From positions 92,589,675-92,653,674 of the forward strand of contig NC_080683.1 of the NCBI RefSeq assembly GCF_030445035.2: DNA of 64,000 nucleotides, in the 5' to 3' direction. Shown piece by piece: positions 10,831 through 23,054 of this stretch (positions within the stretch are counted from its first letter, which is position 1; every line of letters starts with the position of its first letter). The DNA comes from Dasypus novemcinctus (Eukaryota > Chordata > Mammalia > Cingulata > Dasypodidae). The notes under the pieces are model-generated. The model did no database searches. It was not told the origin of the DNA and saw only the letters and a list, made by a program, of their open reading frames with translations. Both the position numbers and the translations under genes were made by a program.

Positions 10831-13800
10831 ATCTGAAAGTTAAATTTCTTTCCTAAATGCATGGAATGTAACCCAGAACACCTAAAATTCAGATGTAAAT
10901 ATTCATTCAAAGGGAAACAAGTGTTTTGCACACTTGTGGGAGAGAAGCAATACAAGGCAATACAATGATAAACACATTATTTACTGTGAACTATGAAAAA
11001 TGACAAAAGCAGAAACTAACTCAAAAGTCAATATAAGAAAGCAAAACCACTGCCTAGGCTGGAGTGGTATATAAACATTGTGGTTCACTGAAGAGAGTTG
11101 GGCTGACCCTGAAGAAGAGCTACGGAGACTGCAATAGATTAGAAATTTTTGACTAACTTAACCACCTTTGGTAAAGTTTCTCATCATTTTCATAACTGAG
11201 AACCGTACCACAGGTTATTTGCTAAATTTTGTAAATGATTTATATTTAACAAAGTAATGTGTGAAGTAGTTCTGAATGTACCTTAACTTTTCTTCTATCA
11301 CACCTAACTCAATGTGTTGCTTTAACAAAGCTTATACTTAACTGAGTATGAAATATGAATGACTTCTAAGCTTGTGCCTTTTGCCATTGTGCCTTATTCT
11401 TGGCTTTCCTCAGGTCTAGAATATAAGGTCTGACATAGGGACCTGGAAGTAATTTAGTATTCCTTTCCTCACTCTTCTTTAGCTTTGGCTTTTGATAAAA
11501 GTATTTCTGTGGAGGATTTTGACATTGGAAGGTCTTAGAAATTTAGAGATAGAAAAAAAAGAGAAAGAGAAAGAGAAGTGAGAGAGATGAAAGGAGTGAC
11601 TGCACACAGCTAGTCCATAGATTGAAGTCAAGCAGCCAAGAGTGCGTTCTTATTTTGTTTGCTTGCTTGCTTGTTAGTTTCAGCCCACACATTGTTAAGA
11701 GTTTTGTACTGAGCATACACAATTTAGTTGGGCTGCAGATCTTAGGACTTACTATTGTCTTATACCAGGTCATTTTTTTTACTTTAGCTATGAAAGTTGC
11801 TTTTATTATTTATAAAATCACTTGGGGTTAGGAATGCAGATCTAAGACCCTTCACTGTTTCTTTTTGAGGAAACTGAGACTACAAAAATAACTCAAGGTA
11901 CCCCATGATACTCACCTGGAAAACAACAGAATGAACTAGATAATGTAGTTCTCCTGGACCTCAGACATAGGCAGTGTCCAGCATGGTTTGCTCTCTTTGA
12001 CCTTATGGTCGCTTAGCTCCATGAGATGGGGATAAGTTGAGATTAGTAAAGTGATATGAAAATAAAAGGAAACTGGGAAACTGGGAGAGCAGTGAAAACT
12101 TTGAAACAATTTCAGCAAATGTGCCTCAACATGTGGGTGCTGGAATAATTTGTATATGAGAGTAAGAATGGGATGTGTAATTTCTGAAAATCATGTTCAG
12201 AGCTATGCCAATAAATGATATGAGTTTGAGGAGAGTGATCAAGGACTATCACTCAATGAAGGTGATTTAGGCTGTGGGTCAAGTAATGAAATTTGGATCA
12301 GACATGAAAATCCACAAACACTGACAATTTATCATCTAAGGCACATAATAAGAGTAGCAGAAGGAATAAAGAGAGAGAAACAAAGGGAGATCATCAATTT
12401 AGCTGCCATGTTTGAAGGTGAGAAATACACAGCTTTTTCTGGCCTTCAGAAAATGTGGCCTTTGGCCAAGTCTCAGCAGCAATGTTATCCTGAGCTGAGT
12501 TTTTTTATTATGGATTTGTTTGGAAACTTGCTACAGTGGCATCTTGCTATAATTCTCCCTGCCTTCTACAAAAGAATTACTTACCGCTCTCATCTTGCTA
12601 CATTGTCATGCAGATTTTTATTGCATTGTTTCTCAGCTCTGGAGGATTCTGTAACATTAAAACACTTCCCTGCCCGGAAATGCTTCAGAAGAGCAGACAA
12701 AACCAAATTGAGACTCAGAGGATCATATTAGTAACCACATTAGAATGGAAGTCCTATTCTCAGCATACCTTTGAAATACTTCCAACAGTGAGTAAGTGCC
12801 ACAGGTAGAAACACCAGGAATGATGTATACCAATGTCATGATATTTATCACAAAAGACACAGCTCTAAGTGTGGATGATAATGGCGGAGTTAGCAAGCAG
12901 AGATTACCAAGTATTAATGGTGTGTATGATCCGGCTGCAAAGCACAGGACAGAAAGTTACCGTGATTCTTGGGCTAACAAGAATTCCTTTGCTATAGTTA
13001 AATTCCTTTATCATATTTTTCCATTCTCTATTTTTTCCATCTTGATCCAAGTCACTTGGCATATAGCTTTGTACATGCAAGGCAAGAATTCTAGAATCGC
13101 TGCAATAAGATTTTCAGTCAAAACAGTCCTTGTCAGTTCAACCTCATGAGTTCATTGTCAAAATAAAAACAAAAACAAGAACAAAAACACAGTTTCAGAA
13201 CTCTGCCTGACTTATCTGGCCAAGATTATGTATGCTGGGCTTGGAAGTTAGCCAGACTTTAATTAGAATCTGAGATCTGCCTCCTCTCTTCTTTCTTTGG
13301 GTATGTTTGTGACATTGTTACTCATTTTTAGGTCATTTCAATGTTTTAAAATTGTTATATTTCTGTTAGTTTTCTTATCTTAGATTTGTGATATTTTTAC
13401 CTATGTTTTTGTTGCTTTAATAAAAGACTACATATGAAATACAGAGTTTGTCATGCAGCAAGTACTCAAAAAGAAGTGACTGATATTATCAATTGTAATC
13501 ATAGTTGTTCTACCTCAATATGACTTGGCGGAGCTTTCTGCTCATGTTATAAGCTGATCATCACAGTCACCTGAACATTTTTTTTAAAATGAGAAATATT
13601 ATATCTCACTCATAAAGTTTAAATTTCAGTCTTGGGTAGATTTCAGGTTTTTCTAATCATCAATCAATAAATTTTGAAACACTAATATACCTTCAAAGGG
13701 CTTGTAGGGAAAGAAACTGACAAGACAAACATAAGATACACCTTTTTTTCCCCTGAATACTCTGTGACTAAGACAAGTTCTCTATTGATGTAACTAACCA

Positions 13801-14034
13801 GCACATCTAACCAATCTAGTAAGGAGGGAAGGTAGATAGAGGGAAACTTGAAGCCTGGCACACAGGCAAGGTTTACAGCAAGAACTTAAGCTTCTTTTAA
13901 AGGACTCTGGGACTGAATCTTCCATTTGTGGGGAAAATAAAAACAAAGATATTTCTATGAAACAAATCACTAGTTGCACAATTATGCATTTCTAATTACT
14001 TCTTTTTAAATCTATCCTTTGAATATGCTTTGAG
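10831..14034. other. Unassigned, gene-free stretch
   Basis: I find no recognised repeat or exon. A purine-rich run (GAGAAAGAGAAAGAGAAG) lies at 11555-11580 and an (AAAAAC)n-like run at 13160-13190. Three overlapping frames at 12408-13149 (90-117 codons) were examined. They show no domain, and the frame changes twice, so I do not call a gene. Confidence 0.45.
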
Positions 14035-14170
14035 CTACTTTTATTCTTTGAGTTACAGTGTGGCTAGTGGAAAGAATAAAAGTTTTAGAAAGCCATAAAC
14101 CATTTTTCAAAAGCCTGACTTCCATTACCTAATGTATGACTTCTGGCAAGTTACTAGATCCCTTCTCTAG
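14035..14170 (+). mobile_element. MIR-like fragment
   Basis: 'CTGACTTCCATTACCTAATGTATGACTTCTGGCAAGTTAC' resembles the MIR core 'cccagctctgccacttactagctgtgtgaccttgggcaagttac'. Short and diverged. Confidence 0.55.
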
Positions 14171-14314
14171 GAAGTTGTCAAACTCCTTCTGGATCAAGGT
14201 TTCCACCAAAATCCTATAAACAAAACAGTACTGGACAGCCAGTTCTTACCAATTACACACTGTGATTCTAGAGTTTTGCCTGTGTCCAAATTTTCCAGCA
14301 TACTAACCCCAGGA

Positions 14315-14531
14315 TAATTTGGTCTACCCATAGAATGGAACATTATATAGCTGTTCAAAAACCATGGTAAAAATTTTCAAAGTACTATATTTAGAGGAGA
14401 AAAAGGAAATTAAGTTAACATTCTCAATTTTCTAATATATAAGGATCTTAACTCAAAACTATTAACAGTAAGCCTTGAAAAGATATTATGCTCAGTGAAA
14501 TAAGCCAGTCAGCAAAGGACAAATATTGTAT
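14315..14531 (+). mobile_element. Old L1 3' end, part 1 (split by two LTRs)
   Basis: 'ATAGAATGGAACATTATATAGC' and 'GAAAAGATATTATGCTCAGTGAAATAAGCCAGTC' are hallmark L1MA/L1MB 3' UTR blocks. The L1 stops at ATTGTAT (14531) and resumes at TATGACATCACTGATAC (from 14979), exactly as an interrupted consensus would. Confidence 0.8.
14528..14531 (+). repeat. 4-bp target duplication GTAT, left
   Basis: GTAT precedes the LTR and is repeated at 14978-14981. Four bases is typical of gammaretrovirus-like (class I) integration. Confidence 0.75.
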
Positions 14532-14977
14532 TGATATAGCCTGTGCATTAAAAACAAAATTATTTCCAAGAGTACCTAGTCTCCAAGATGGTCAAATAAG
14601 TAATTTAGGCCCTACAGTCTTTGAATGTTCAGAAGGGATGTGAGACTGAATGTGTATTCAGGGCTGCCTCCAGACGATGTGGAAGATATGCTAATCCAAA
14701 CTGGCTTGGATGTGGAGAATATGTAACTCACCGGGAGGAAATAACCTATCTGATACTAAGATCTGAAGAACCTAACCAAAGGTCTGTTTACCATCACTGT
14801 TAGTCTTCCTAATCCTATATCCTCTGTATAAAAGGGTCTGTAAAAGGCTGTTCGGGGCTCGGTTTTTATTAGGACAAGAGTCCGCCAAGCCCGGCCAGTC
14901 GAAATAAACCAACTTCCTTCTCGGTATTCTCGTGTCCTGGCCTTCGAAACCCCGCCTATCCGAATTTCTCCACTACA
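14532..14977 (+). mobile_element. Solo LTR, class I ERV-like (446 bp)
   Basis: The LTR begins TGATATAGCC and ends CTCCACTACA, so it has the canonical TG...CA ends, and GTAT flanks both sides. It has a TATA box TATAAAAGGG at 14827-14836, followed by TGTTCGGGGCTCGG near the expected transcription start. AATAAA lies at 14903-14908, then a GT/C-rich U5. The core TATAAAAGGG...TGTTCGGGGCT is shared with the LTRs of the provirus at 44.5-51.8 kb, so the two are probably related families. No internal sequence remains, as expected after LTR-LTR recombination. Confidence 0.85.
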
Positions 14978-14981
14978 GTAT
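14978..14981 (+). repeat. 4-bp target duplication GTAT, right
   Basis: Copy of 14528-14531; the host L1 sequence resumes within it. Confidence 0.75.
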
Positions 14982-15300
14982 GACATCACTGATACAAAAT
15001 AATTATAGAGTAAGCAAATTCAGAGAGTCAGAATCTGAAGTATAGGTTACCAAGGGCCAGGCTGGAGGTAAAAAAAGGGAGTTAATGCTTAAGTTGTAGA
15101 GTTTCTGTTTGGGTTTATTATAAACTTTTAGAAATGGATGGCAGTGATGGTACTACAACATTGTGAATGTAATTAACAACCCTGAATTGTATTTGTGAAT
15201 GTGGTTAAAAGGGAAATTTTTAGATTGCGTATATGTTGCAGCATAATTTAAAAAAATAGGACTGTACAAAACAAACAGTGAACCTTATTGTAAAGGATGG
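14982..15300 (+). mobile_element. Old L1 3' end, part 2
   Basis: 'GTAAGCAAATTCAGAGAGTCAG', 'GGTTACCAAGGGCCAGGCTGG', 'GATGGCAGTGATGGTACTACAACATTGTGAATGTAATTAA' and 'GGACTGTACAAAACAAACAGTGAACC' follow the L1MA/L1MB 3' UTR in order. Confidence 0.85.
15296..15300 (+). repeat. 5-bp target duplication GATGG, left
   Basis: GATGG is repeated at 15941-15945. Five bases fits ERVL-type integration. Confidence 0.85.
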
Positions 15301-15940
15301 TGTGAAAATTTGGTATTGTTTTTGAGTTCCAAAAATAGATACTGGATTATGTTTGTAAACTGGTCTATTTCTCTGGGCATATTAGATTGTATTAGATTCA
15401 AAGATTTCACTATTACTTTGTTAAATCAGTATTAGGGCTTTTATTTGATCAGGTCATTAGGGAGACTCAGTTTAAGTCCCTGACATGCCACCCTCCCCAC
15501 CCCCCTTTGTGGGCTTTATAAATGGATGCTCATTCAAAGACAAGGAAGTAAATACAGAGAATTTAGTTTTGTATGCTGGAGCCCTGGGGAGAGAGCCAAG
15601 TTATTCACCTGACACTTTGCAACTGAAGAGAATGGAGCCCTGGACAGCTGAGAAAGCCCAGAAAAAAATGAGCCTCAGGGAAAGAGATGAGCCTTATGCT
15701 AGGCTACAGCTGAGATTGGGAGGAGTTAAAATCACAGAGCCTTAGGAAGAAGAGGAAGACTGAACCCTCATAGAAAATGGCAGCCATCTTGCTCCAACAT
15801 GTGGTAACAGACTTTGATGAGGGAAGTAACTTACTCTTTATGCCCTGTGACTGTAAGCTTCTACCCCAAATAAATACCCTTTATAAAAGCCAACAGATTT
15901 CTGGTATTTTGCATCAGCACCCATTTGGCTGAATAATACA
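15301..15940 (+). mobile_element. Solo LTR, ERVL-like (640 bp)
   Basis: Begins TGTGAAAATTTGG and ends GAATAATACA, with a 5-bp duplication on both sides. AATAAA is at 15869-15874 and TATAAAA at 15882-15888. The last 160 bp ('GAGGGAAGTAACTTA...', 'ATTTCTGGTATTTTGCATCAG') match, in inverse orientation, the LTR at 63845-64000 that precedes a tRNA-Leu-type primer site and an ERVL-like gag. That identifies the family. A frame of 86 codons at 15485-15745 lies inside the LTR and has no support. Confidence 0.88.
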
Positions 15941-15945
15941 GATGG
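15941..15945 (+). repeat. 5-bp target duplication GATGG, right
   Basis: Copy of 15296-15300. The L1 consensus continues straight through (GGACTACAGTTAATAGTAC). Confidence 0.85.
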
Positions 15946-16112
15946 ACTACAGTTAATAGTACAAATATTGATGTGTCCCTTATGAATTGTAACAAATATA
16001 CCACAATAATGCAAGGTGTTAATAGGGTAGAATATGAGAAATCTGTATTTTATTTATTTTAAGCATGACTTTTCTGTAAACCTACAACCTGTCTAATAGT
16101 TTTAAAAATTAG
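15946..16112 (+). mobile_element. Old L1 3' end, part 3
   Basis: 'ACTACAGTTAATAGTACAAATATTGATG', 'ACAAATATACCACAATAATGCAAG' and 'TTTTCTGTAAACCTACAACC' complete the L1 3' UTR started at 14315. Confidence 0.85.
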
Positions 16113-17760
16113 CTATGGGTGGTGGAATGAGAATAATTTTATGTTCTTAATGTTCTCTTGTATTTTTCAAATGTTCATATGATAATCTGTTACTTGGTAT
16201 TGAGAAAACTAACAGTAATTATTTTTTTTCTTTCATTGGGGAGATTTATCTCATTTGGAATCTTCCTTTTTCCACTTCAGGTTTTCATTTGATAAATGGA
16301 CATGCTGGAAGCCCTGCCAGAATCCCCTAGACCCAGTTGACCTCCTCCCCATAATTCACAGAGACTAAAGGTTGTATGGCTCTTACTTTCATTTGTTGTG
16401 TATTAAGTTAAACCACACAGTTCTTAATAGACCTTGATCAATTCATCATAACTCTATAATAAAATGGAGGGAGGGGGAATAAAAGTTATTAGTATGGCAA
16501 GGTACATCAAGTCAGAGCTTAAAATTCAAGGTGAAGAGCATACTGAAGCAGAGGTTCCTGGCAAGAATTAGCCATAGGAGCAAACAATGTATGAATATCT
16601 GATTTTTAATGAGTTGTAAGACTTGATATAGTTTTTTAAATGACCCTATAATATAACCAAAAGAATATACCAAGTCCCTCATCCCCATACACACACAAAA
16701 GGGATCAATAGAAAAAAATAAAATAAAAGCAAGCTAAAATTTTTCTACTAGAAATAACTTTAATTGCCAAGGGTTTATGTTCTTTAAGGTCTTTACATCA
16801 TTGCAAAAGGATGTTCACGTGGCTTATGCTTAGAGGTGAGTTACCTGCAAAAAGAAAAGGATGAGAGAACACCTGAACAAATCCATGTTTACAGCTCATG
16901 AAAAATCAGTAGGCTGAGGAAGTACCCTGGGGAACTTCACCTGCAAGTCTTGGACCCCTCAATAACTGTCTGGGTTTGCTGTCTCCTGATATATGACATA
17001 TTTTATTTTTATTAAAGCCTTATCTGAGTATACCCTATTGATACCTGTGAGATCCTTCCACCATACAACCCTGTGCATCTATTGCATACTTCTCCATCCC
17101 CTATCAGACTTTCTCACACTTTTCCACCAAAGTATCTTTTACTTAACAGAGAACCTCAGAAGTTTTAGGGCATATCTTGAATGTTTCTTTGACATCTCGT
17201 TTTATTGATAAATATATAAACAATGTTATTTTCTCCAACATCTTATGGTGAGATTGGTAATCTGAGAAAGGTGAACCATCTTTCTCCTATGGGTTTCTTA
17301 TATTCCCAGGAACCCTTCCTAGTCCCCTTACTTATTTCTCAGATCTGAGTAGTGGCCAAACATTCTAGTTTGCCTAGTCCTAGATAGCTTCCCTGGACAT
17401 GGAACTTTTGGCACTAAAACCAGAAAGTCCCAGGAAAACTGATACCAACTGGTCACCCTAAATCTTAGACCTTTATGGCTGGAACTTAAATGATGACCAT
17501 TTGTTTTCCCTAAGTTTACAAAGTTAGATTTATTTCAACAAGAGTTCATCTTTTCTGGGATAACATTTACCTCACTGAAAATGGGGTTGCTTATGATGAT
17601 CACTGCTTGATTTGACTCTGTTCAAGTTGCTAAGAGTTTGCTTGTGAATATCAAGAAAGTACAGACACCTGCAGAGCATCAGATCAGAAGTCCAAAGAGT
17701 GCAAAATGCCTGAACTAGAATCTTGGATCCACCATGTAACTCACTGTATTAATTTAGAAA
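16113..17760. other. Unassigned sequence
   Basis: No gene recognised. A block at 17350-17460 ending 'ACTGGTCACCCTA' resembles an old palindromic DNA-transposon end of uncertain family. A possible MIR remnant lies at 17680-17760. Confidence 0.4.
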
Positions 17761-17764
17761 ATCA

Positions 17765-17895
17765 AGCCCCTCTCTGGGTTCATTGATTTATTCAACAAAT
17801 TTTTATTAAGCTCCTACGCTTCATTCCAACACTGTGCGAACAGCTGAGGGGTAGGTGCTGGTAGCAGCAAGACAGACATCACCCTGGTCCCCGTG
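17765..17895 (-). mobile_element. L2 3' end fragment
   Basis: 'TTCATTGATTTATTCAACAAATTTTTATTAAGCTCC' is the inverted L2 tail, followed by 'GGTAGGTGCTGGTAGCAGCAAGACAGAC' as in L2. Confidence 0.65.
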
Positions 17896-20640
17896 GGTTG
17901 ATATTCAAATAGATCTAAGATCTTAAAATCCCACTCAGCTTTAATGTTCCATGGTTACGCTAATCTCTTCCCACTACATTGCATCCTGCTTTTTGTTAAT
18001 TACCTTTCTATCCCCATAAACTCAATATCTCAAACTATGGGACCAGTCTCAAGTTAGAGCCTTTCTCATTGTTTAAAGAGTTGGCCAAAATAAAGTTACT
18101 TCTTCAGCTTTACCTTTTTCAAAATAAATATGTTATCCATGAGTTTAGATTGGGGTTAAGTGTGGAAAATAAAGTGATTATCTTGGAAGGAGTACTGGGT
18201 GAAATTATTTACAGTCATTGCTAAAAACATTATATTTAATGAAATTAAGTAACATGTATAACAATAAAATAAACATAATTTTTTGAAAGAAGGAAGGTTT
18301 TAATTTTACATGTTCCTTAATATGAGATCAAATACTTGAATATTCTCGCCTTCTTAATTAGAAATTCTGTGGATTCTTTCTAAATCAAAAACTTAGAAAA
18401 GCACAGTAATCTACTATTCTTGCTATTAACCATTTTAGGCCACATATTATAAAGAAACAATATTGGACTGCTGAAGTAAACTTTAAGGGGCTGCAATCCA
18501 TGGGACATCTAACTAGTTGAATCCAGTGGAAAGTGATAAAAGCTTTGTCTCAAGTTTCCTAAGATACAGTTGAACTTGACATGACAACAGTGTAACTTAA
18601 TACTAAACAGAAAAACAATACACCCATGTTCAAGTTTTCTGAACCATTGTGTCTGCATGGCAACTTTTCAGCTATTTATGTACTGTGATGTCTCTAAAGA
18701 ACATCTAATATGTAGCAAGAATAGAGATTTGTTCCACTTTGCCTATGCAAAATAAAATCTTGTCTTCCCTGTGGTAATATGCTGCATAATGGGAAAATAA
18801 ATATTCTGATTGAACTGCTTTTTTCATGCAATTGTGAGTTTGTGTATCTTTTTCTATCAACATAACCTTTCCCTTTTGTGCTATATTTCTCTGCACCACA
18901 GATTATGATTTGCATGTTTTCTCTTTGGGTAACTGAACACGCAGGTGACCAAATATCAACTCTGCATATGTTAAGTGGGAGAACCATATCTCCTCACATG
19001 AACACATCATTTCAAGTTGGGGAACTCAGGTGTCTTGGATAAATAACAACCTTGCAGTAGCTGTGCAGTTTTGTAGTCATTTTGTTATATGTGAACATAA
19101 ACTTAAAAATGCATTAAACATTTTCTACAAGTATACAGTGTTTTAATACACAGTTTAGTAATCTAACAAACTAACTCCCAGGTTGTCTAAACCTAAGACT
19201 AAAAGGTAGTGGAAGATTTTGTGAAGGCATCCAGATTTAAACAAAGCCAAGGGCCTATGAGCAGAATGATAAAATGTTTGTTTTCATTTTACTCATGGAA
19301 AGGAAACCTAAGTGGCAGCTTATAAATCTGTGGGAACAAATTTCATGAACTCATGCAGTTTTTTCCTTAACCTGTGTTAATTGTATCAAAAACTTTACAG
19401 AATAACAATGCTTTATATGTTTGGCACAAGTCCAGCTTTTTATTAGAAAGTGAAAGGGGAAAAAAAGGTGCAGGCTGCACCAATGCTAACATGAATATGG
19501 AGTCAGGATATTAAAATTTATGAAGTCCTGTCAACTGAACTGAAGCAAACTTTATTTGCCCAAAATACATGATGACATTGCAAGCCAGCAAAGATTCAAA
19601 CAGCTCAAGAAAGCTTTTTCTGATGCTATTTCATTCCTCTGAATATCAACTAAGCTGCTTTTCTCCAGGTAGGAGTCACATGCAGATGGACCATTCTGTA
19701 AAGTAAGACCAGAGCTGATTTTCCAAACACAGGAGTTCTCAGTCCCTCTTTTCTCCCTCTTGCTTCCTTCTTGGCATACTTGCTGCATATGAAACAGAAA
19801 AGTCCCCTGAACCATGATGACATTTTCTTAGACAAGCAACATCCTTTCTTCTTGCTTGACTTGAAATGAAACCAAACAAGCCCTATGAATATATTTGTAT
19901 TTAGAATCAGCAAAAACACTTCTTTAGAATATTGTCTCAGGGACTATTCTAAAGAGTTCTGATTGGTTACCTTAACAGGAAAAGCTGCCCTAATACAATC
20001 TGGGAAGGAGCTCAAAGATAGACCATTCTGCTAGAAGAATTCTGACAAGCCCTTAGGTAAAGATCTAATAAAAGATGGCAAAAATTGTTAGTAGTTTAAA
20101 CTGGAGAGTTTCTGAAGTTTTGCAAATTAAATAGGACAAGTCAATTTCTTCTCATTTGTAAATTAAACAGGACAAGTAAATGCCTTCAAATCATGGGCTT
20201 TGTCACATTTTCTCAGTGTCATCAATCATCACGAATGTTTTTATTAAAGCTCTTGCAAAATGTGATCTATTCTTAAATACAGTTTGAAAAGACTTGAAAA
20301 AATTGCTTGAGATCAAAGACCATGTCTTCTGTGGATTCTGTCAAAGGTTTAGTATTTGGCAGGTACAATACAAGTTCAATTATAATGGCAAGAATAATTA
20401 GGTATAGATCTGGAAGGGAACGTACGAGCTCAAAATTCTAAAGACCATCCTTCAGGCCATGTGACTGCTAAGTCTTCTCTGGAGTGAAGAATTTACCCTA
20501 TTTAATAGGAGAATTCTAAAAAAGAAAACCCCATGGTTTTCCTCTTATTCCATAATTTATATAAGCTGCATTGGTTAAAAATTGTCTTCCTTTAACACCC
20601 ACTCCTTTATTATAACTTTTACACTTTATTTCCTAGAATA
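17896..20640. other. Unassigned, gene-free stretch
   Basis: No recognised exon or repeat. Two 80-97-codon minus-strand frames at 18694-18987 and 19552-19919 show no family resemblance. A direct repeat of 'AATTAAA(T/C)AGGACAAGT' lies at about 20126 and 20161. Confidence 0.4.
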
Positions 20641-20644
20641 CTGC

Positions 20645-20825
20645 TTTTCAGTAGAACTTTCTATAATGATGATATGCTCTATCTCTGCACTGCCTGAGAG
20701 AGTAGTCAATAGTCACATGTAATTGAAATGTGGCTAGTGCAAGTGAGGAACTGCATTTTGAATTTTAAGTTTCATTAATTTAAAACTCATTGTAAATAGT
20801 CACAAATGGCTAGCTGCTAGAGAGA
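20645..20825 (+). mobile_element. Old hAT-like non-autonomous DNA transposon
   Basis: 'CAGTAGAACTTTCTATAATGATG', 'CACTGCCTGAGAGAGTAGTC', 'AATTGAAATGTGGCTAGTGCAAGTGAGGAACTG' and 'CACAAATGGCTAGCTGCTA' match a widespread mammalian MER-type element that I recognise but cannot name with certainty. Confidence 0.6.
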
Positions 20826-20859
20826 TTATGTTTTGGTTTTGTTTTGTTTAAGTTGAACA

Positions 20860-21590
20860 CACTGTCTTCATTTGCCCAACAGATATTTAGTGAGAATCTC
20901 CTCAGGGTAGTCTGTGTCAAGCACAGTTCTAGGTGGAAGGAATACAGAGATGAATAAAAGAGACAGGACTGGTTTAGAGAGTGTTGAATGCTGAGAAAGA
21001 CTGGTCCTGTTCAGAATAGGGCAAGGGCATCCCAGGAAGAAAGGAAGAAGGGCAAAGGCATGTTAGAGGAACAGATAAATCAGTGTTCAGCCCAACGAGT
21101 GGTAGAAAGATGGATTAAGATAGGATCAAAGTAAATTCTGGCAGGGCTTTGTATATTTTGGTAAGTAGTTTGCTTTTATTCTATAATAAGTGAATTTGAA
21201 AAAAGGTTTTAAGACCTGAGTGGGGTGACTACTCTGACTTACATACCCTAAAGATAGCTTCTGATGCCAAAAGACCAGACATAACGAAGGCGAAGGTGAC
21301 AGAAAGTGATGGCAAGAGAAAGAGGTTGGCTATTCTGGAAGCTATTGAAGATAAAAACTGGTTGCTGAGTGTGGGAGGTGAGGGGAAAAGATCTTAAGCA
21401 TGACTTTTAGGACTCTGTCTTCAGCAATAGTTGGTTAGTAATGCCACTTACAGAGATGGAGTAAGTGGGCCAGGCATTGGCTTTGATGGTGGAGCAAGGG
21501 ACCATTAAAAGTTCCATCAGGGATATGTCATCCTTAAGATGCCAAAGGAAGAGGAGACATAGGAAATTACATCACAGATGGAGTTTGCTA
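20860..21590 (-). mobile_element. L2 LINE 3' region (old, long copy)
   Basis: Inverted L2: 'TTCATTTGCCCAACAGATATTTAGTGAG', 'TTCTAGGTGGAAGGAATACAGAGATGAA', then 'GCATCCCAGGAAGAAAGGAAG' and 'GGCAGGGCTTTGTATATTTTGGTAAG..TTTATTCTA'. These blocks occur in L2 order across about 700 bp. Confidence 0.7.
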
Positions 21591-21803
21591 GAAGTATCCA
21601 TTGAAACGCCTTAGCAGAGAATTGGGATTTCAAGCTGCAGAGCAGGATAGTCCCTCATAGGGAGGACAGGGGAAGAGTCCAGAAAAAGAAAAGAGGTCAA
21701 AGGAGTTACAGACAGCAAAGTGGAAGATGATGTTAAAGTCGCCTCTAAAATCGATTTACTTTAGACTAACCTCACAGAACATACCCTGAATTATAATCAT
21801 TGT

Positions 21804-21852
21804 ATGGCTCTATCAAATGTACCATTCTCTCTCTATCAAATGTACCATTCTA
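21804..21852 (+). repeat. Short tandem duplication (about 27-bp unit)
   Basis: CTCTATCAAATGTACCATTCT occurs twice in a row within about 50 bases. Confidence 0.8.
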
Positions 21853-21859
21853 GACCCTG

Positions 21860-22195
21860 CAGCAATGTCAAGTTTACAGTTTGGCACCTACATTATGTCA
21901 CTTCAGATCTCCATGCCTTTACCTATACCTTCCCTGGACTGAAAATTCAGTCATCTTGCCTGCATTCCCCTGTCACCAGTTACCAAAAAATTCCAACTCA
22001 TTCTTCCAAAATCAGTTTATTGGATCCTTCCCTGATCCCTCCCTTCTTTCCACTGCCCATATGCCTCATATCTACTACTGTTATAGCCATGATTTTGTTC
22101 AAGTCAGACTCCCATAATAATGTAAATTCCATAAAGAGATTATAGTGTCTTATTCATCTTTGCATCCCTAGTATCTAGCTCTGTGTTGTGGTTAT
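21860..22195 (+). mobile_element. L2 LINE 3' end
   Basis: 'ATGTAAATTCCATAAAGAGATTATAGTGTCTTATTCATC' and 'ATCCCTAGTATCTAGCTCTG' are the L2 3' blocks ('tgtaagctccatgagggcaggga..ttgttcactgctgtatccccagtgcctagaacagtg'). The 113-codon frame over it (21804-22145) is not supported as a gene. Confidence 0.65.
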
Positions 22196-22497
22196 TCAGG
22201 AGCAATAGAATGGCTGCTGTTCAAAAAATATGGACTTTCTCTTCTAAATCCTGCCTAACAAAGAAAGAGAATTCTCTTTGAGTATTGTTTATTTATATTT
22301 TTTTAATATTTTCTCCTGTGAGCCATTTGTGAGTTGTCACCTTTCCTATTTGTGCATTTGCTGAAAGCAAAATTAGGATGGCCAATCCACTCTTCTCAAA
22401 CATAGAGATTCACTGCTTTTCTCCTAAAGATTTGTATTCCTGTTGACTATGTGTCAGTAATAGTTAAGATCTTAGGCAACTGTTTAGATTTCCCTAA

Positions 22498-22685
22498 GCA
22501 AGTGATTTTCAAAATTAATGTGAAAAAGACTGTCCTGAGACATGTATTAAGAATGTGTACTCCTCAGTGCCTCCCAGAATTGATGTTGCATGTCTGGGAT
22601 GGCTTTTAGTAAACTGTACTTTTATTTAGCATCCCAAGAGATGCTAATGCAAGTAGTCTGTTTGCAACATTTTGAGGAACAGTTT
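22498..22685 (+). mobile_element. MER5A-like hAT-Charlie MITE
   Basis: 'AAGTGATTTTCAAAATTAATGTG...' through 'GATGCTAATGCAAGTAGTCTG' to 'AACATTTTGAGGAAC' follows MER5A from one terminal inverted repeat to the other. Confidence 0.7.
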
Positions 22686-22689
22686 AAAG

Positions 22690-23050
22690 GTTTCAAAAAT
22701 TAATTCCATACTCTTCTGCCTCCAAAGGTTCCCATAAACATAGACAAGGGAACAATTGTCTTAAATTCTACATTATTCTAGGCACGCATTATTTAGAAAA
22801 CAATTTTAGAGAGTGTTCAATAATCAGAAATAATTTTTTCTTAATTCCATTTTAAAGAGGTAAAAATATATTCTTTGTCCCTAGCATTGCTGTCCTCGTT
22901 TCTAATCATACACATATCTAGAATAGCAAAATTATGAAAATATAGGAAGTTGCTTTTTTAAAATTTTTTATCTCATTCTCTAAGCAACATTCTGAGACCT
23001 ACAGAGTTCATTCACAGCACTCCTCTTTAATTCCCTCCCAATATATTTTT
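22690..23050. other. Unassigned sequence
   Basis: AT-rich; nothing recognised. Confidence 0.4.
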
Positions 23051-23054
23051 GTAA

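Noticed and set aside
12408..13149. Three overlapping 90-117-codon frames, possible processed gene copy
   Set aside because: No family resemblance, no poly-A tail, no target duplication; frames do not form one reading.
21804..22145. 113-codon frame
   Set aside because: Covers an L2 3' end; L2 relics commonly give such chance frames.
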